Of a stretch of DNA of 64,000 nucleotides, positions 34,788 to 46,737 are shown one piece after another (position 1 is the stretch's first letter; every line of letters begins with the position of its first letter). The translations under genes and the position numbers were made by a program. This DNA is from Linnemannia elongata. Lineage: Eukaryota > Mortierellomycota > Mortierellomycetes > Mortierellales > Mortierellaceae. The DNA lies in assembly GCA_036320915.1 (NCBI GenBank), contig JAXBDG010000021.1:1-64000 (forward strand), in the 5' to 3' direction. The notes beneath the pieces are model-generated. The model was not told the origin of the DNA, searched no databases, and was given only the letters and a program-made list of their open reading frames with translations.

Positions 34788-37700
34788 ATGCCCTCGGAAC
34801 ACCCGCTGATATCTTCCTTCGGACATCGACAGCCGTCGGTCGTCTCTCCCTTTCGCCCCGGCTCCATCTTCTACAACGATCCAACCGCATCCTCAATCGA
34901 TAACAATATCAACAACAACAACAACAACAACAGTATACGTTCTTCCGACTCCTCCCTCCTCCTCCCCAAAGAGTCACCATCATCATCCTCGCCTTCCTCA
35001 AAAACAAACGACACCAACACAGACTGCCCCCCTTCCCTCCTCAGCAGCAACTCAACCCCTTCCGCCAACAAAAAGCATCGTGCCTTCCTTTCTACACACG
35101 ACCCCGCTGCTGTCTCCCTCGCCTCCCCGCCCCCTTCTCCCTCGCGAAACTCCATCTTTGACCAGCCCTGGTCGAGTCTCTCCGGACCCAACATCTCTTC
35201 CCTCCGAGCCTCTTCCACCCCGCCAAGTCTTGGCACAACAGAATCAGTATCATCAATACCAACAAAACCAACAACAACGGCAACCACACCCATTCATTCT
35301 CCTTTGGCACCGCGACCTCTCAAGTACCACTATACCGCAGCCGCAGCAACAGCAAGGACTGCTCCGTCATCACCGTCGACATATAGTAGTAAAATTCACC
35401 TCCACAACAATCGTTCTTTCGCCTCCGATGCAAGCACGACAACAGGAGCAGGAGCAGGAGTTACGGATGCAGATGAAGCAAGTTTGTGTAAGTTCAGCCC
35501 AGTCTGTTGAGTCGGTGTTTTCTTTTTCTTTTCCCTCACAGTTACTTTTTTTTGTGTTCTTTACTCGACTCTGCTTTTGTGTGTGCGGCAAATGTGGTGC
35601 TTTCGTTGCTGTTGTTGTGGTATCAATTGTCCATCCATCCATCAAAGTGGAGGATGAGAAAGGACTCACTGCCTTCTTATTTATCTGCCAAAGGACAGAG
35701 GACACACCATTCTACATTTTTTTACTTTCGATTTGGTTTATGAACACCCCAAAAGAAACTAGCGCAGTGGTGGTCCACTTTTACTTCATTGATTGAACCC
35801 CTTTTTGGCCTTCTCCCTTTCCCTTTCCCTTTCCCTTTCCCTTCCTCCTTCCTCTCTGTCTCCCTTCTTGTTCAGGGTCTCACTCCTTTGTTTCTGTGGG
35901 TCCAATGGTACATTGACTGTGGTTCAGAGAGGGGAAGGGCCTCTTATCATCTAGCCATCCGTAATTCTTTTTTCTTTTTTTTTTTGTGCAGATTATTCTA
36001 ACAAAAAGCTTTCCCTCACTCTTTTTCACCCCATAATAACCCTATGACTCTACAGTACTCGGACAACCTATGGACTCGAATGGGATCAAGTCCTCCAAAA
36101 TGTTGAGCAGCAGCAGCGGTTATGGAGAGCAGCAGCAGGAGTTGACATCAGCAGCAGAAGCAACTCCTACTACCCCAGTAACAGAATCAATCGACGGTAA
36201 TACCAATCGGCGACAGGAGACTGGAGGAGCAACAACAACAAAAACAACAACAACAACAACAGAGACACCCCTTACCGCACGGATACGAGAAACAACGGCC
36301 GACGGAAGGACCAGTAATGAGTCAAGCTCAATTTGGACGCTTCGCTCTCCAGTCCACATGCCACGTTCCCTCCCCTCGCCCTCGACATCTCCCTTCACAC
36401 CCTCCCTCCAGCTCCCATCCTCGGCTTCCCTTTCTAGCCGGCTCTTGAACAGCGACGACTCGTTGTTGTGCAGCAATAGCCACAACAACAGCAAAAGCAG
36501 CAGCGCAAGTGACTCCAAGACCTGGTCTGCTGACAATGTGGAATGCCGGTCTGCCTTTTCACTCGACTTGGACCGGAGTAAGGCCAACCTGCTGGGACAT
36601 GGACTCAATGCCGAGGTCTACAATGCCTGGTTGCATCCCTCATCTGCGCCCATGAAGGAATATCTCTCCTCACGCAAAGCGATGCGTAGTCTCACATGCA
36701 ACGACATTTTTCAAGGAGACAGGAAGACAACGACGACGGTGGCCAGCGTGGAACAACAGGAACAAGAATCAGATGCAGAAGCAGTCCTTTGCGCTGCCAA
36801 GTGTCTCTTCACAGATGCAGAATCTCAGTCAGTCGGACTGGCCGAGGCAGAGATTCTGAGACGACTGCATACAGAGCAGGCCGATCATCCGGGACGGAAA
36901 TATCTGGTCGACTTTTATGGACTCTACGACCAGACCACCCAACAAGGCCTGTCGACCGGGGATGTTGCACATGTTGACCGGATACCCCGGAGTACGGACC
37001 AGGAAGCAGAATGGATTCTGTTGTTGGAGAACTGTCAGAACGGCACTGTCTGGGACTGGATCCGTCATTATCCTGAAAGAGTTGATTACCGCCAGTGGCT
37101 CACCTGGGCACTTCAGCTGTTGGAAGCGGTTGACTGCATTCATGAGGCAGGACTTGTCCATCACGATATCAAGCCTCATAACATCCTGGTAAGAATTGGA
37201 GAGAGAAAACGATCAAACAAACACACATGTCAGCGCCTCGTGGAGAAACAAAACACAAAACTGTCATGAGAACAAAAACAAGTTGAGTTATATTAACATG
37301 CGGTGGTGCTGTGCTCTCATTTTTTTTTTTTTTTTTTTGTTAATTTTTAGTTGAATTCCTCGTTGGATGTCAAATTGTCGGATTTCGGAGCGAGTAGGTT
37401 CTTCACCAAGGACAAAGGAGCCAATAAGGACTCGATGCACTTTGGACTGGAGGGAGGACTCGGACGAGGCACGCCCCCTTACTCTGCACCGGAGATGTTT
37501 GCTTCCGTGGCCGGTGGCGCTCACTATGGCCAGAGTATCGACATTTACTCTCTGGGCGTTTCACTTTACGTCATCGGACTGACTGCGCAGGAACCCTTCC
37601 ACAAGCTGAAGAGCGTTATGGAGATGATGGTCTGGATCAAGAAGGGTGGATTCTGGCTATGGGAGGATCAGCGATGGGTCCATGACCGTGGTCAAGTCCC

Positions 37701-38403
37701 CAAGGTGACCTCCAACAGTCGAGTCACCACCTCGTCGGCAGCCCAGATGCAGGCCGCCCAGGCTGCCAGCCATCCTCAAGGACGTCATTTGGCCCGACAG
37801 GGTAGCAGTTCCGCCTTGCGTTCTCCTTCCAACTCTCTTGCTCCTCCACCCCACCTGCCCAGGATCAACACCCAGCTCTCTCGGGATTATGACATGCTCG
37901 ACCCCTCCTCAGCATCGTCCATGAACTCTCCTATTGGCTACTTGTATCCCGCCAGTCCTCGGAGTCAACCCTTGAGCCACCTCCTACCAGGCTATTCTCC
38001 CGACCGATCCTTCAAGTCATCTCAGCCTTCAACACCCGTCTCGCCCTCACCATTACCATCACCTCTCGTCAGGAGCCAGACCCCTCGTCCTAGGTCCTCA
38101 TCGGCCTCATTGAGAAAGGAAGAACCACGTCGCAAGAGTGGCGAGGTGGTGATGCGGTTCTTGAATGGAGATGTGGTCCAACAGGATGTGATTTCTCTCC
38201 TCAAGGATATGTGTCAGTCTGACCCTGAGCAGCGTCCTGATACCAAGCGGGTCCTTGAACGCCTGCGCGAGATGAAGGCGCAGCTCGATGCCGATACTGA
38301 GGCTGCTGAGGCCGAGGCTGAGGCCGAGGAAGCAGCAGCAGCAGCAGTAGCAGCAGCAGAGACGGAAGGGTGCCAGGATATGGATGTTGACTCTGCGTTG
38401 TAG
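34788..38403 (+). CDS. Large Ser/Thr protein kinase with disordered head and C-lobe insertion
   Basis: Three exons, 34788-35487, 36056-37188 and 37351-38403, give 961 residues. The first 410 are Ser/Thr/Asn/Gln-rich and disordered. The kinase domain starts near 412 with a glycine loop LGHGLNAEVYNA, continues with the AAK lysine (CAAKCLF) and a Glu-rich helix (AEAEILRRLH). It then has the catalytic loop HHDIKPHNIL near 600 (Arg of HRD replaced by His), DFG near 622 and SAPEMF. The catalytic Asp, Lys, Asn and DFG are intact, so activity is expected. After the WLWEDQRWV segment about 140 Ser/Pro-rich residues interrupt the C-lobe before DVISLLKDMCQSDPEQRP closes the fold. The tail is Ala/Glu-rich. 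I cannot name an orthologue. The 568-nt intron 1 holds a TTTCCC hexamer run. Confidence 0.8.
35813..35846 (+). repeat. CCCTTT hexamer run in kinase intron 1
   Basis: Five to six tandem CCCTTT units lie in the first intron of the kinase gene. Confidence 0.85.
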
Positions 38404-38755
38404 TTTAGTACTTTCCCCTTTGTTGTAAGCATCTCCAAACAAAGATTCCGCTGCTTTCTACATTTTAATTAATACGCGTGTATGTGTATGTGTGTGTAAG
38501 AGAGAGAGAGAGATGAAAGCAGAAAGGTGGGGGCTTTTATGGAAGGGCAAATCGATGTGGACTCACTGAGCTATCTAGAAGAACGGTTGGTGGATCCGAT
38601 TTTGCCATCATATGCAACGCTAGGTTTAGGGTATGCTTCGGTGTCGATCCTTGACTGATTGGTTTTAGTGGAAGTAAACGAAAGCCAATGGTCTGTAAGT
38701 TGTAATCATACAAGAAGGACGTATCATTGCAAAAAAAATAAAGACAGAGTAAAAG
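38404..38755. other. Intergenic between convergent kinase and F-box genes
   Basis: About 350 bases of 3' flanks with a TG/GA dinucleotide run near 38478-38512. No gene was seen. Confidence 0.6.
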
Positions 38756-41091
38756 TTACCTGACGGGCAAGAGGTCCCAGTCGACCATTCGTTGATAGAT
38801 CTCGTCAACGTTCATCCAAGCGGACGAAATATTAGAATCTGGCTCCTGACCTACCGATCCATTCAATATACTCTTAACACGGACCAAGACCGCCAACGCA
38901 GAGGTGCCCCAAGTCTGCCGCCGGTTCCCAATCGACACATTACTCCGTCCCGGTTTGGCCATCAAAACACAAGTAGGCGACGCAGATGAGATAAGCGATG
39001 CCTGACCACAGAGTCGGGGCGATGAAGGGACTGCGGGTCGCCAGAGGTCGAATCCGAAATCGAATATCCTGACCACGCCTTCGTCGTCTCCTGTCACGAC
39101 CATGCTGACGTCTGAATCGATGGCGTTCACACTTGCTGAGTGCGGGAGGGAGACGGATTCGGGGACTCGTTCAGAGACATCTGAGAAGGATGCTTCTTTT
39201 CCTACCAATGCGTCGTGCGATGTCAAGTCCGCTCTGCAAAAGTCGTGGCGTCCTCTGAATGTCACCATTGCCGTCTATATTGAGCCATACCGGGAAGATT
39301 TTCTAGTATGAGAAAAAAAATATGCGGGGAAATCGACAATGTACCTAGACATACACACTCGAGTAAGTAAAGAAGGGGCGTACCTTGTCGGTGGATCCAG
39401 TGATGATCATGTCATCCTGAAGGGTGATACAGCGGACACCATCCCGATGACCACCATACTGTCTGAGCAGCATAGGCTTAGCTTCCCAGCTAAACATGCG
39501 CACCTTACTATCCTGAGATCCCGTCAACAAAACCCTCTCATTCGTATCGACCTTCATGCAGGTGATATTCTTGAGATGCGGGTCCGCAAAGAAACCCACT
39601 TGGGCGGTAGTGGTTCGATCCCAAGCATAGTAGTTGAGTCCAATCGCCGCTTCGACTTTGTTGGGACCCAGCGAGACGGCTGTACAAAGATGTGGGTGTG
39701 GGCTTTGAAAGGTATGCAGACAGGAGAGGGTCTCGATCGAGATGATCATGACTAAACCCCCAACTGTCCCGATCGCTAGGTCGAGGTTGCTGTCAAGATC
39801 CATGCTCATGACCTGTTCGCCCAGGTCGATTACTTTGACGCGCTTCAGATAGGGTGCCTCCTGTAGTTGCTTCCATACCACGACTGTGCTGTCCTACACT
39901 CATGGGAGAAGAAATGAACTGGGCTTATTAATTTTGTGCTCAAAGAAAAAAATCCTGCCCACTGTACCACACCAGACTTTCTGACCTGAACTACTTGAAT
40001 ATGAATGCATGGCCTATAACAACCTGACTTACCCAGGAACCACTGACGAGGAGATCGCCCTGGATGGACAGAGACGAGATACCCATCATGTGGCGTTTGT
40101 AAGTCTTGAGACAGACTCCCGTCACTGCGCACCAGACTTTGAGAAATCCCAGCCGATCGCCAGTGACGACCCGGTCTCGACCAGGTAAAACCTTGACACA
40201 GATCACAGCAGCGTCGTGTCCGCGCAGTTCCTTTGTTACTGGCTTGCCGTTGATCCATTCCCGTCGCAGGATCAATGATGCTTCAAAGTAATCCCGCCAC
40301 GTCGCGACTTCGCCCCGTTCGAGTCGTGCGCATAATGTTTGTGCTGCTGCTTTTGGCGCTGTCTTTGTCGTTATGCTTGTCTTTTGTGTTGATAGAGGTG
40401 AGCTGGGTCGTAATGTTGTTGCAATAGTATTTCTGTTGGATGGTGAGTTAGAAGAGGAGGTTGAAGAAGGATCGATTGGGAGGAGACGGTTGCGACTTTG
40501 GGAAAGGGCCCGATTCAGGCCTGGTCGTTTGGCAAGTGCATCGACCAAAGACCAGCGCCTCAAGGAAGCTGTCAAAGTCGTAGAAATAGTAGTTAGGGTA
40601 GAGGTAGGAGTAGAGGAGGAAGAGGGTTCTGAAGGAAGAGGAGGAGAAAGAAGAGGAGAGCGCGGGAGGAAGCCGTGTTTTGAAGCGAGGTTGTACCAGA
40701 GAATGCTGTCGTTGTGGAAGGTGAGATGTCGCCAGTAGCGGTCGACGAGGGAGAGTGAGACGAGAGAGCGGTATGGGAGGTAGGCGAGGATTAGGAATGC
40801 GAGTTCTATGGGGAGGTCTGAAATGGTATTTGCATGGTTGCTGTTGGCCATGGTGTTGGTGGGGGTGTTTGTGAGTATGATGTTGGTGCAGAGGTTGTTG
40901 CTGTTGTCGCTGTTGTAGTTGGTGTCGGGGGTGGTCGGGTGAGGAAAGGAGAGAAGTCGTTTCTTTGCAGGGTGAGGGTGCTGTGGTGTGGAAGAGGAAG
41001 GAGAAGGAGAGGAAGGTAAGGAGGAGGAAGGGGTGTTGGTGGCGGTGACCATAGCAGTGTCATTGATGCCATCGCAGTGTAAGTCTGACAT
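38756..41091 (-). CDS. F-box/WD40-repeat protein, probable SCF ubiquitin-ligase substrate receptor
   Basis: Three exons, 41091-40033, 39893-39384 and 39274-38756, encode 695 residues. A disordered Ser/Pro/Thr head precedes an F-box at 90-136 (TISDLPIELAFLILAYLPYR, then VDRYWRHL). About 160 residues of Ser/Thr-rich linker follow, then WREYF-like and REWINGKP segments. WD40 units then follow: ELRGHDAAVICVKVLP with VVTGDRLGFLKVW, LLVSGSWDSTVVVW, LLTGSQDSKVRMFSW, YGGHRDGVRCITL with IITGSTDK, and a last MVVTGDDEGVVRIFDF blade. Such proteins present phosphorylated substrates to SKP1-CUL1. The start is not certain: an in-frame upstream ATG at 41211 would add 40 residues with a hydrophobic run, unusual for an F-box protein, so the inner ATG is preferred. 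Confidence 0.85.
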
Positions 41092-41563
41092 TAGTCTTGT
41101 ATTATTATAATTATTATTATTATTAAAGGTAGCCAGACTGGTTGCCAGGGTATGTGGATAAAAGAAGTGTGAAGTGAGAAGAGAGAGAAGAAGAAGGCGG
41201 TCGCATGGCATGACACTCACCACTCGACAAAGAAAAAAAAAAAAAAAAATCAGTCGATAACAGTCACTCGAGAGACTGATAGAACTGAATGAATTGTGCC
41301 TGAAATCAGTTGCTGATTGGCGCAATTCATTATTGATCGCCTGTTCTCTGCCAGCCAGCCAGGCGCCCTTCTTTTTTCTCGTTGCTGCTTTCCCTTGGTT
41401 CATCGTTCTTTTTCTTTTTTATTCTTTCCTTCATCAACTCAAGTTCTTGACTCTTATCCGCAGTCGGCTATACAAGGAAATCAGGAAAAAGGACTTGCGC
41501 TCACCAAGACAACATCTGCATCAGGAGAAATCGTCCATCAATACTCACAACAACAAAACGGGA
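41092..41563. promoter_or_regulatory. Shared promoter of F-box/WD40 and SPP-like genes
   Basis: The starts are head-to-head about 470 bases apart. It contains an AAT/ATT run (41100-41127), an A run (41228-41248) and a CT-rich leader before 41564. No TATA box was clear. Confidence 0.55.
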
Positions 41564-43277
41564 ATGTCATCAAAGTACCAGGCATCACCGACCCAGGTCG
41601 AGCAGGGTCTCTACATCGCATACGCTTCACTAGCCACTCTTGCAGTCGTGCCCATATACTTTGGAGCCTTCTCTTCCCTCAAAAAGTGGAAGGTAACAAC
41701 CAACTTGGCACAACTGAACAAACGGGGGGAAAGAACGCCTCCTACTCCCGCTAATTGAATGGCCAACAACGTAGTACCAACCGCACCAGCAATCATGTTT
41801 ATGGGTTCTAGCTATTCTTACTAACCAACAACATCTTCAATCGGATCCCTCGACTGACATAGAACCCAGAGGAGAACAGCAGGAAGATCAAGCGACAGAT
41901 CGACGACGAGGACGATGAGGACCAGGATGCGCCTTCAGAGTCATTCTCAGCAGATGACACATTCAAGCTCCCCATTCTAGGATCGATGGCTCTGTTTGGC
42001 CTTCATTATGTCCTCGGAGAGTTCGACACAGCCTATGTCAACTACGCCTTGACGACATACTTCAGCATCATGGGACTCTTCGCCACCACCCAGGTCGGAG
42101 TCAACACTCTGACAGCCATCCTTGGATTGCTGGGAATTAAGGTCGATTCATGGCGCATCAACTTGGCTAGGCCATCAAAAGGTAAGCTATATCTCTATCG
42201 AATTTCCGTATTATGCTGTTTTTCTTCATGACGAGTGCCCTAGAACAGTCTGCAGCAGTAGACGATTACCTACTTTGCATTACTTTCTTCGCTTTGCTTG
42301 CATTTGCTTCTTGTTCCTACCTAGATGATCCATTGACTCATTGTTTGCATTGTCGTTCGTTGATATTGATATGCATGCTGACCACAAAAAGGACAATTTT
42401 CTTTCCCTGCCTCGTTTTCCCTTCTTCCCGACGCGGAATAGAATTCTACACGGCCAAGTTCACATTGGTCCACTTGGTGATGTTGGTCGCTTCGGTCATG
42501 CTTGCAGGATATTATGCTGCCACCAAGAACTGGATCGCGTCCAACATCATCGCCTTCTCGCTGGCCTTGAGCGCCGTCCAGGTCTTTTCGTTGGATTCTT
42601 TCAAAGCCGGAATTTTTCTCTTGGGAGGACTTTGCATTTCGGACGCGTACTGGACATATGGATCGTCAGAGATTCTGCAGGCTGTGATCAAGCAGGTCGA
42701 CATCCCCATCAAAGTGGTTTTCCCCCGTCTCATTTTGGGATGGCCTTTGGGCAAGGCTTACAAGTTTGCCTCGCTTGGCTTGGGTGAGATCGTTGCTCCT
42801 GGACTCTTTGTGGCACTTTGTCTTCGTTATGATCAGCACCGAGCTGGTCAGAGAAACGCGACACTCGGACGTTCGACTGGATTCCGCAAGCCCTACTTTA
42901 TTGCCTCTCTGATCGCCTACATTTTGGGATTAGGCGTACACTTTTATGTCAGCCACACGCTCAAGACTACACAGCCCTTGATCGCCTACTTGTCCGTCGC
43001 GTGCATCCTCAGTGTGTTTTTGACGGCGATGGTCCGCGGAGATTCGAAGCAGGTGTTTGGATATACCTCCGAGGCAGGATTGGCGATTGCAAAGGCTAAG
43101 AAGGCAGCTCTGGACAAGAAGAGACGACTTCAGGCACAGAAGAAACAGGCTGCTGCCAGACGTACTGCTCCTCCTCGTGCTATCCATCGTGTCCCCAAGG
43201 AGGAAGTGTATGCCGCCAAGCCCTCACCATCCGTGTCTGTCTCTGAGGATTCGACGCCAGGTAGTCCAGCCATCTAG
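41564..43277 (+). CDS. Signal-peptide-peptidase-like membrane protein with altered catalytic motifs
   Basis: Three exons, 41564-41692, 41863-42181 and 42442-43277, give 427 residues. Layout follows SPP (presenilin-type, nine membrane helices in the ER): an N-terminal helix with VVPIYFGAFSSLKKW, an acidic loop, FKLPILGSMALFGL, NWIASNIIAFSLALSAVQ, ILLGG-like FLLGGLCISDAYW, PIKVVFPR, FASLGLGEIVAPGLFVAL, and QPLIAYLSVACI. In active SPP the two aspartates sit in YD and GxGD, and a PAL motif follows. Here the first is Ser-Asp (Asp217), the second is GLGE (Glu265) and QPALL is replaced by QPLIA (327-331). The fold is kept but the protease is probably inactive or altered, perhaps a membrane-protein-binding pseudoprotease. 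The tail is Lys/Arg/Ala-rich with coiled-coil potential. Confidence 0.87.
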
Positions 43278-45039
43278 TTCTTTATTTTTTTTTGTATTCC
43301 TTTCACAAAAAGCTACCGAGCTGCAATCCTAGAATGTTTTACGAGTGGGGGATGGTCTAGGTTCCTCCACCCAATAGAACGTACATGTAATTTATTTTTG
43401 CACGCACACACCCGATGTTATGTGGATGGTGGTGTGTGGTGTGTGGGTGGCATTTGAAAATCATGCGAATATATGAGCCGGGTTGAAGAAAACGGGTGGG
43501 TGAGACGTTCCAGGGTATGAGTAGTGCACCGCTTGCAATCTATTGCGAGAGTACGTGGGGGCAACTTGACGCTCAATTCGTCGACTCCTTTCATCCAGTA
43601 GAAAAATAAGGGCCAAACAACATAAACCAACTATGCATGCCTCAATTTTCAGCACTGAGAGCAATTGAAGCCTTTCTGTGAGGGGAAACAAACAACAAAA
43701 GGTGATGAGGAAGAGTGCGAGAGAGAGAGAGAGAGAGAGAATGTGGTTACACAGTTCAAGTCCAATCGGCCACTTTGTTTTGATCCCATTTCACGAGGAA
43801 AACATATAGTAAAGAGGAGCAAGAAGAACGAAGAAAGGGAGGGGTGTGGGAGAAGGGGGAAGAGAGAGAGGGATAGACCTTGCCACTTTGGGCACGATAA
43901 GTAAATGGGAAAGAGTGTGAAAGACAAAATGCGGGAGGAAGGGCGGGCACATTCGAGCTGCAAATGCATTTACTTTTTGTTTTGTTTGTGTGTTTGTTGT
44001 TGATTGCTTACTCGCCATTGCTCGTGGCCACATGTTCCGCACCTTGTGTTTGTGCGTTTGTGTTGGATGATCACATCCCTGCTCATTCAACTCTGCTTTT
44101 GTGTACCAGTACTTTCCAGCCTTTTTTTTCCCACATTGGCTGAAGCAAAAAAAAAAAAAAAAATGAGGTCGCTTGACTCTCTCAGCTATTGTTGTTTGCT
44201 GTTGAAACTCGACACTTCCCTCTCGTCTGACAGTTGTTTTATCGGGACGAATAATTATATATGGTGGTCGTGTGCAAGCATGATTATGTGTACGGATGAA
44301 AATTGGGGGTATGGATGGGTGTGTTTACGATGATGACGATGATGGCAATGAAGGTTGAAGGAAGTATGAAGGAATACACCACATACAAGATAAGGGAAAC
44401 AAACAACATCGTGTAACTCTGGTTACATGTGTTGCTGGTGTTTTCTCTTGCTCTCGCTCTCTCTCTCTCTCACTCCCCCGGTTATCGTCGTGTTGTTATC
44501 GAGACCTTACCAACATTTTTATTTTTTTCCCTTTTTTGTTTCCTTTTCCACGCCCCTTTTGTTTTATTTTATTTTATTTTATGTTTGTCCACTGAATTCA
44601 ATTCCTGCTGCTTGTCAGCCTGCGCAGGAATTATTTCTCAGTCTCTCTCTGTCTTTAGTTTTTACCAAATGAGAGCAGCAGCAACAGGAGCAAAAGAAGC
44701 GAAGAAAGGGGGCGATGGGAAGAAACAAAGGAAGGGGAAACGAAGTCCTTTTGGCAATCGAGAAAGTTGAAAGAGAGTTTGTGTAGTCGGGAAACCCTAT
44801 CAAACAAGGAAGAAAAAAAAAAAAAGAAGAATGCAGGCCGTCATGTGGGCTGAACAATCTCAAAGACAAGGGAGAGAACGACAACCTTGCATGTCCATCC
44901 CAATCCAATGCAGCCTTTTCGATGTTGTTGGTTGTACTTTTATTGTTGTTGCTGTATAGTTGTTGTCAGCAGCATGGCCATTCATCGCTTTTCTATGTAC
45001 CATCTCGTTTTCACTCCCCTGCTTCCTTCCTTCAACACA

Positions 45040-45088
<49 letters not shown>

Positions 45089-46737
45089 ACACATACACAA
45101 ACACATACCCACACACAGACAAATACTCCATCTCCCTATCTCTCACTCGTTTCCTTCCTTCTACCTCTCGCAGGTGCTCTTTCTTTCGCTCAAAGATGTC
45201 AAAAGAGATGGAGGGAGAAAAGAAAAGGCTGATCACTTCCTCATCCTCTCTCTCTCTATCCCACTCCCTGCTATGGTCCCATTACGAGCCACTTGTTACA
45301 TCTTAACCAGTGGATTTGTCGCCTGATGGGCCATGGGCCCAAGAGCATTGGCATCATTGGGTGCTTTGGAGAGGCTCAAGTTGATTTTTTTACAACAAAG
45401 ACGAGGGATAGATGGAGAACAAACTTGGTCTTGTCGAAGAAGACAGCAAACAAACATAAAAACGAGGGTCTCGCGACTATCCGGGTAGAGCGGAGATGGT
45501 ATTTCGTGCATGCATCGTGCCGATTCGTTGTTGTAACCATTGTTCGGTTGTACCTTGTACGTTTGGTTTGTCGAGTGTGCATTTTTCAAGGGACAGTGAC
45601 CCGTTCTTTTTTCGTTCTCTTTCACTTCTCGTTGCTTATGTTCGTTGCACTGGCCTTAGCATTGGAGGGTTGTATTCCCTCTGTACCCATCGTGGACCGT
45701 CGTTCCCTTACCTTCCCGCTTAGCCCTTTATTTCCCCTTGTGTTCATCCAATCGAGTTGTATCCATGAATACGAAGGAGTAAAATGTCAAAGGGAGAACA
45801 TAGGACTCAGGAGGACGAAGAGAGGAAGCAGAGGAAGGCATAACTTGAGACGAGAGAGCAGCACTGCTCGGTATTTTTATTTTGTTGTTATGTTATTGAG
45901 TTGAGTCGAACAAGTAATATTTCTCACATGGAGCGCATGACCAGCATTGTCATCGCCTCTCGTCTATTTAAACGCCTTTCGTTTTTTTCTCTTTTCTTTT
46001 CTTCTTCTCTTATCCTTTTATCCTTCTATCCCATTCGTCATTCGTGATTCCACTTCTTGTTTCTGTTCCCTTCTCTTCCCTTCTTTTCCCCTTCCTTTTC
46101 CCTTTCACAAGTTCACTCTTCTTTCCTGCCCTTCTCGCTCTTTACCCCTCTTTCTTTCTTTTGTTCCCTTCACACCAGCCCATCTGCTTGTGCACCCTAT
46201 CTCCTCTCCCGCATTGTCAACCAAAGAGAAAGAGACACACGCATTCCTTACTTTCCACTGGATAGATAGCTCACATAACACGCTCAAAAACACAAACACG
46301 CCCCTTTTAAAAACGTTCAACCTTGCTTAGCCTTGACCCTTGTTGTCATTCTGTCTCCCGTCATTCCACAGGAATATAGCTTGCTTACCCCCATTTCTCC
46401 CTTTGCCCAATCTATATCCTAAAATCTCTCGAGTCTTCTTCTTTTGGGTGACATAACAACAGCTAGACCCTTTTCTCCACAATCCTTTTTCCTTCGCTAC
46501 AAGCAATACAACGAATCCTCTGTTCCTCTGCTCCTTTGTTCCTTTTCTCCTTTTTTTTCTCTCTCAAATTCTCGTTCTTACTTTTCCCTTACATCCCTTC
46601 TATCCTTCCCATTTTTCCTTTATTTCTCTTTCTCCTTTCCAACACCATTTTAATCCTTGAGTGAGCTTTGGTTACCTGTTTTTTCACTCTTCTTTCTTTA
46701 CTCTTTTTCAGCTTCTCACACTTTCAACCTTTCCATT
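43278..46737. other. 3.5-kb low-complexity intergenic stretch
   Basis: No gene was seen. It includes GA (43719-43740), CT (44456-44471) and AC (45042-45082) runs and a long CT-rich part (45970-46735) that is the probable leader/promoter of the MATH gene; TATTTAAA near 45965 is a possible core element. ORFs here (for example 45293-45904) lack ATG starts or domains. Confidence 0.5.
45042..45082 (+). repeat. (AC)n microsatellite
   Basis: About 20 perfect CA units, continuing as imperfect ACACAT/ACAAAC repeats to about 45118. Confidence 0.95.

Noticed and set aside
39611..39622. B-box-like GGTTCGATCCC
   Set aside because: It lies within a coding exon of the F-box/WD40 gene, and no tRNA arms pair around it.
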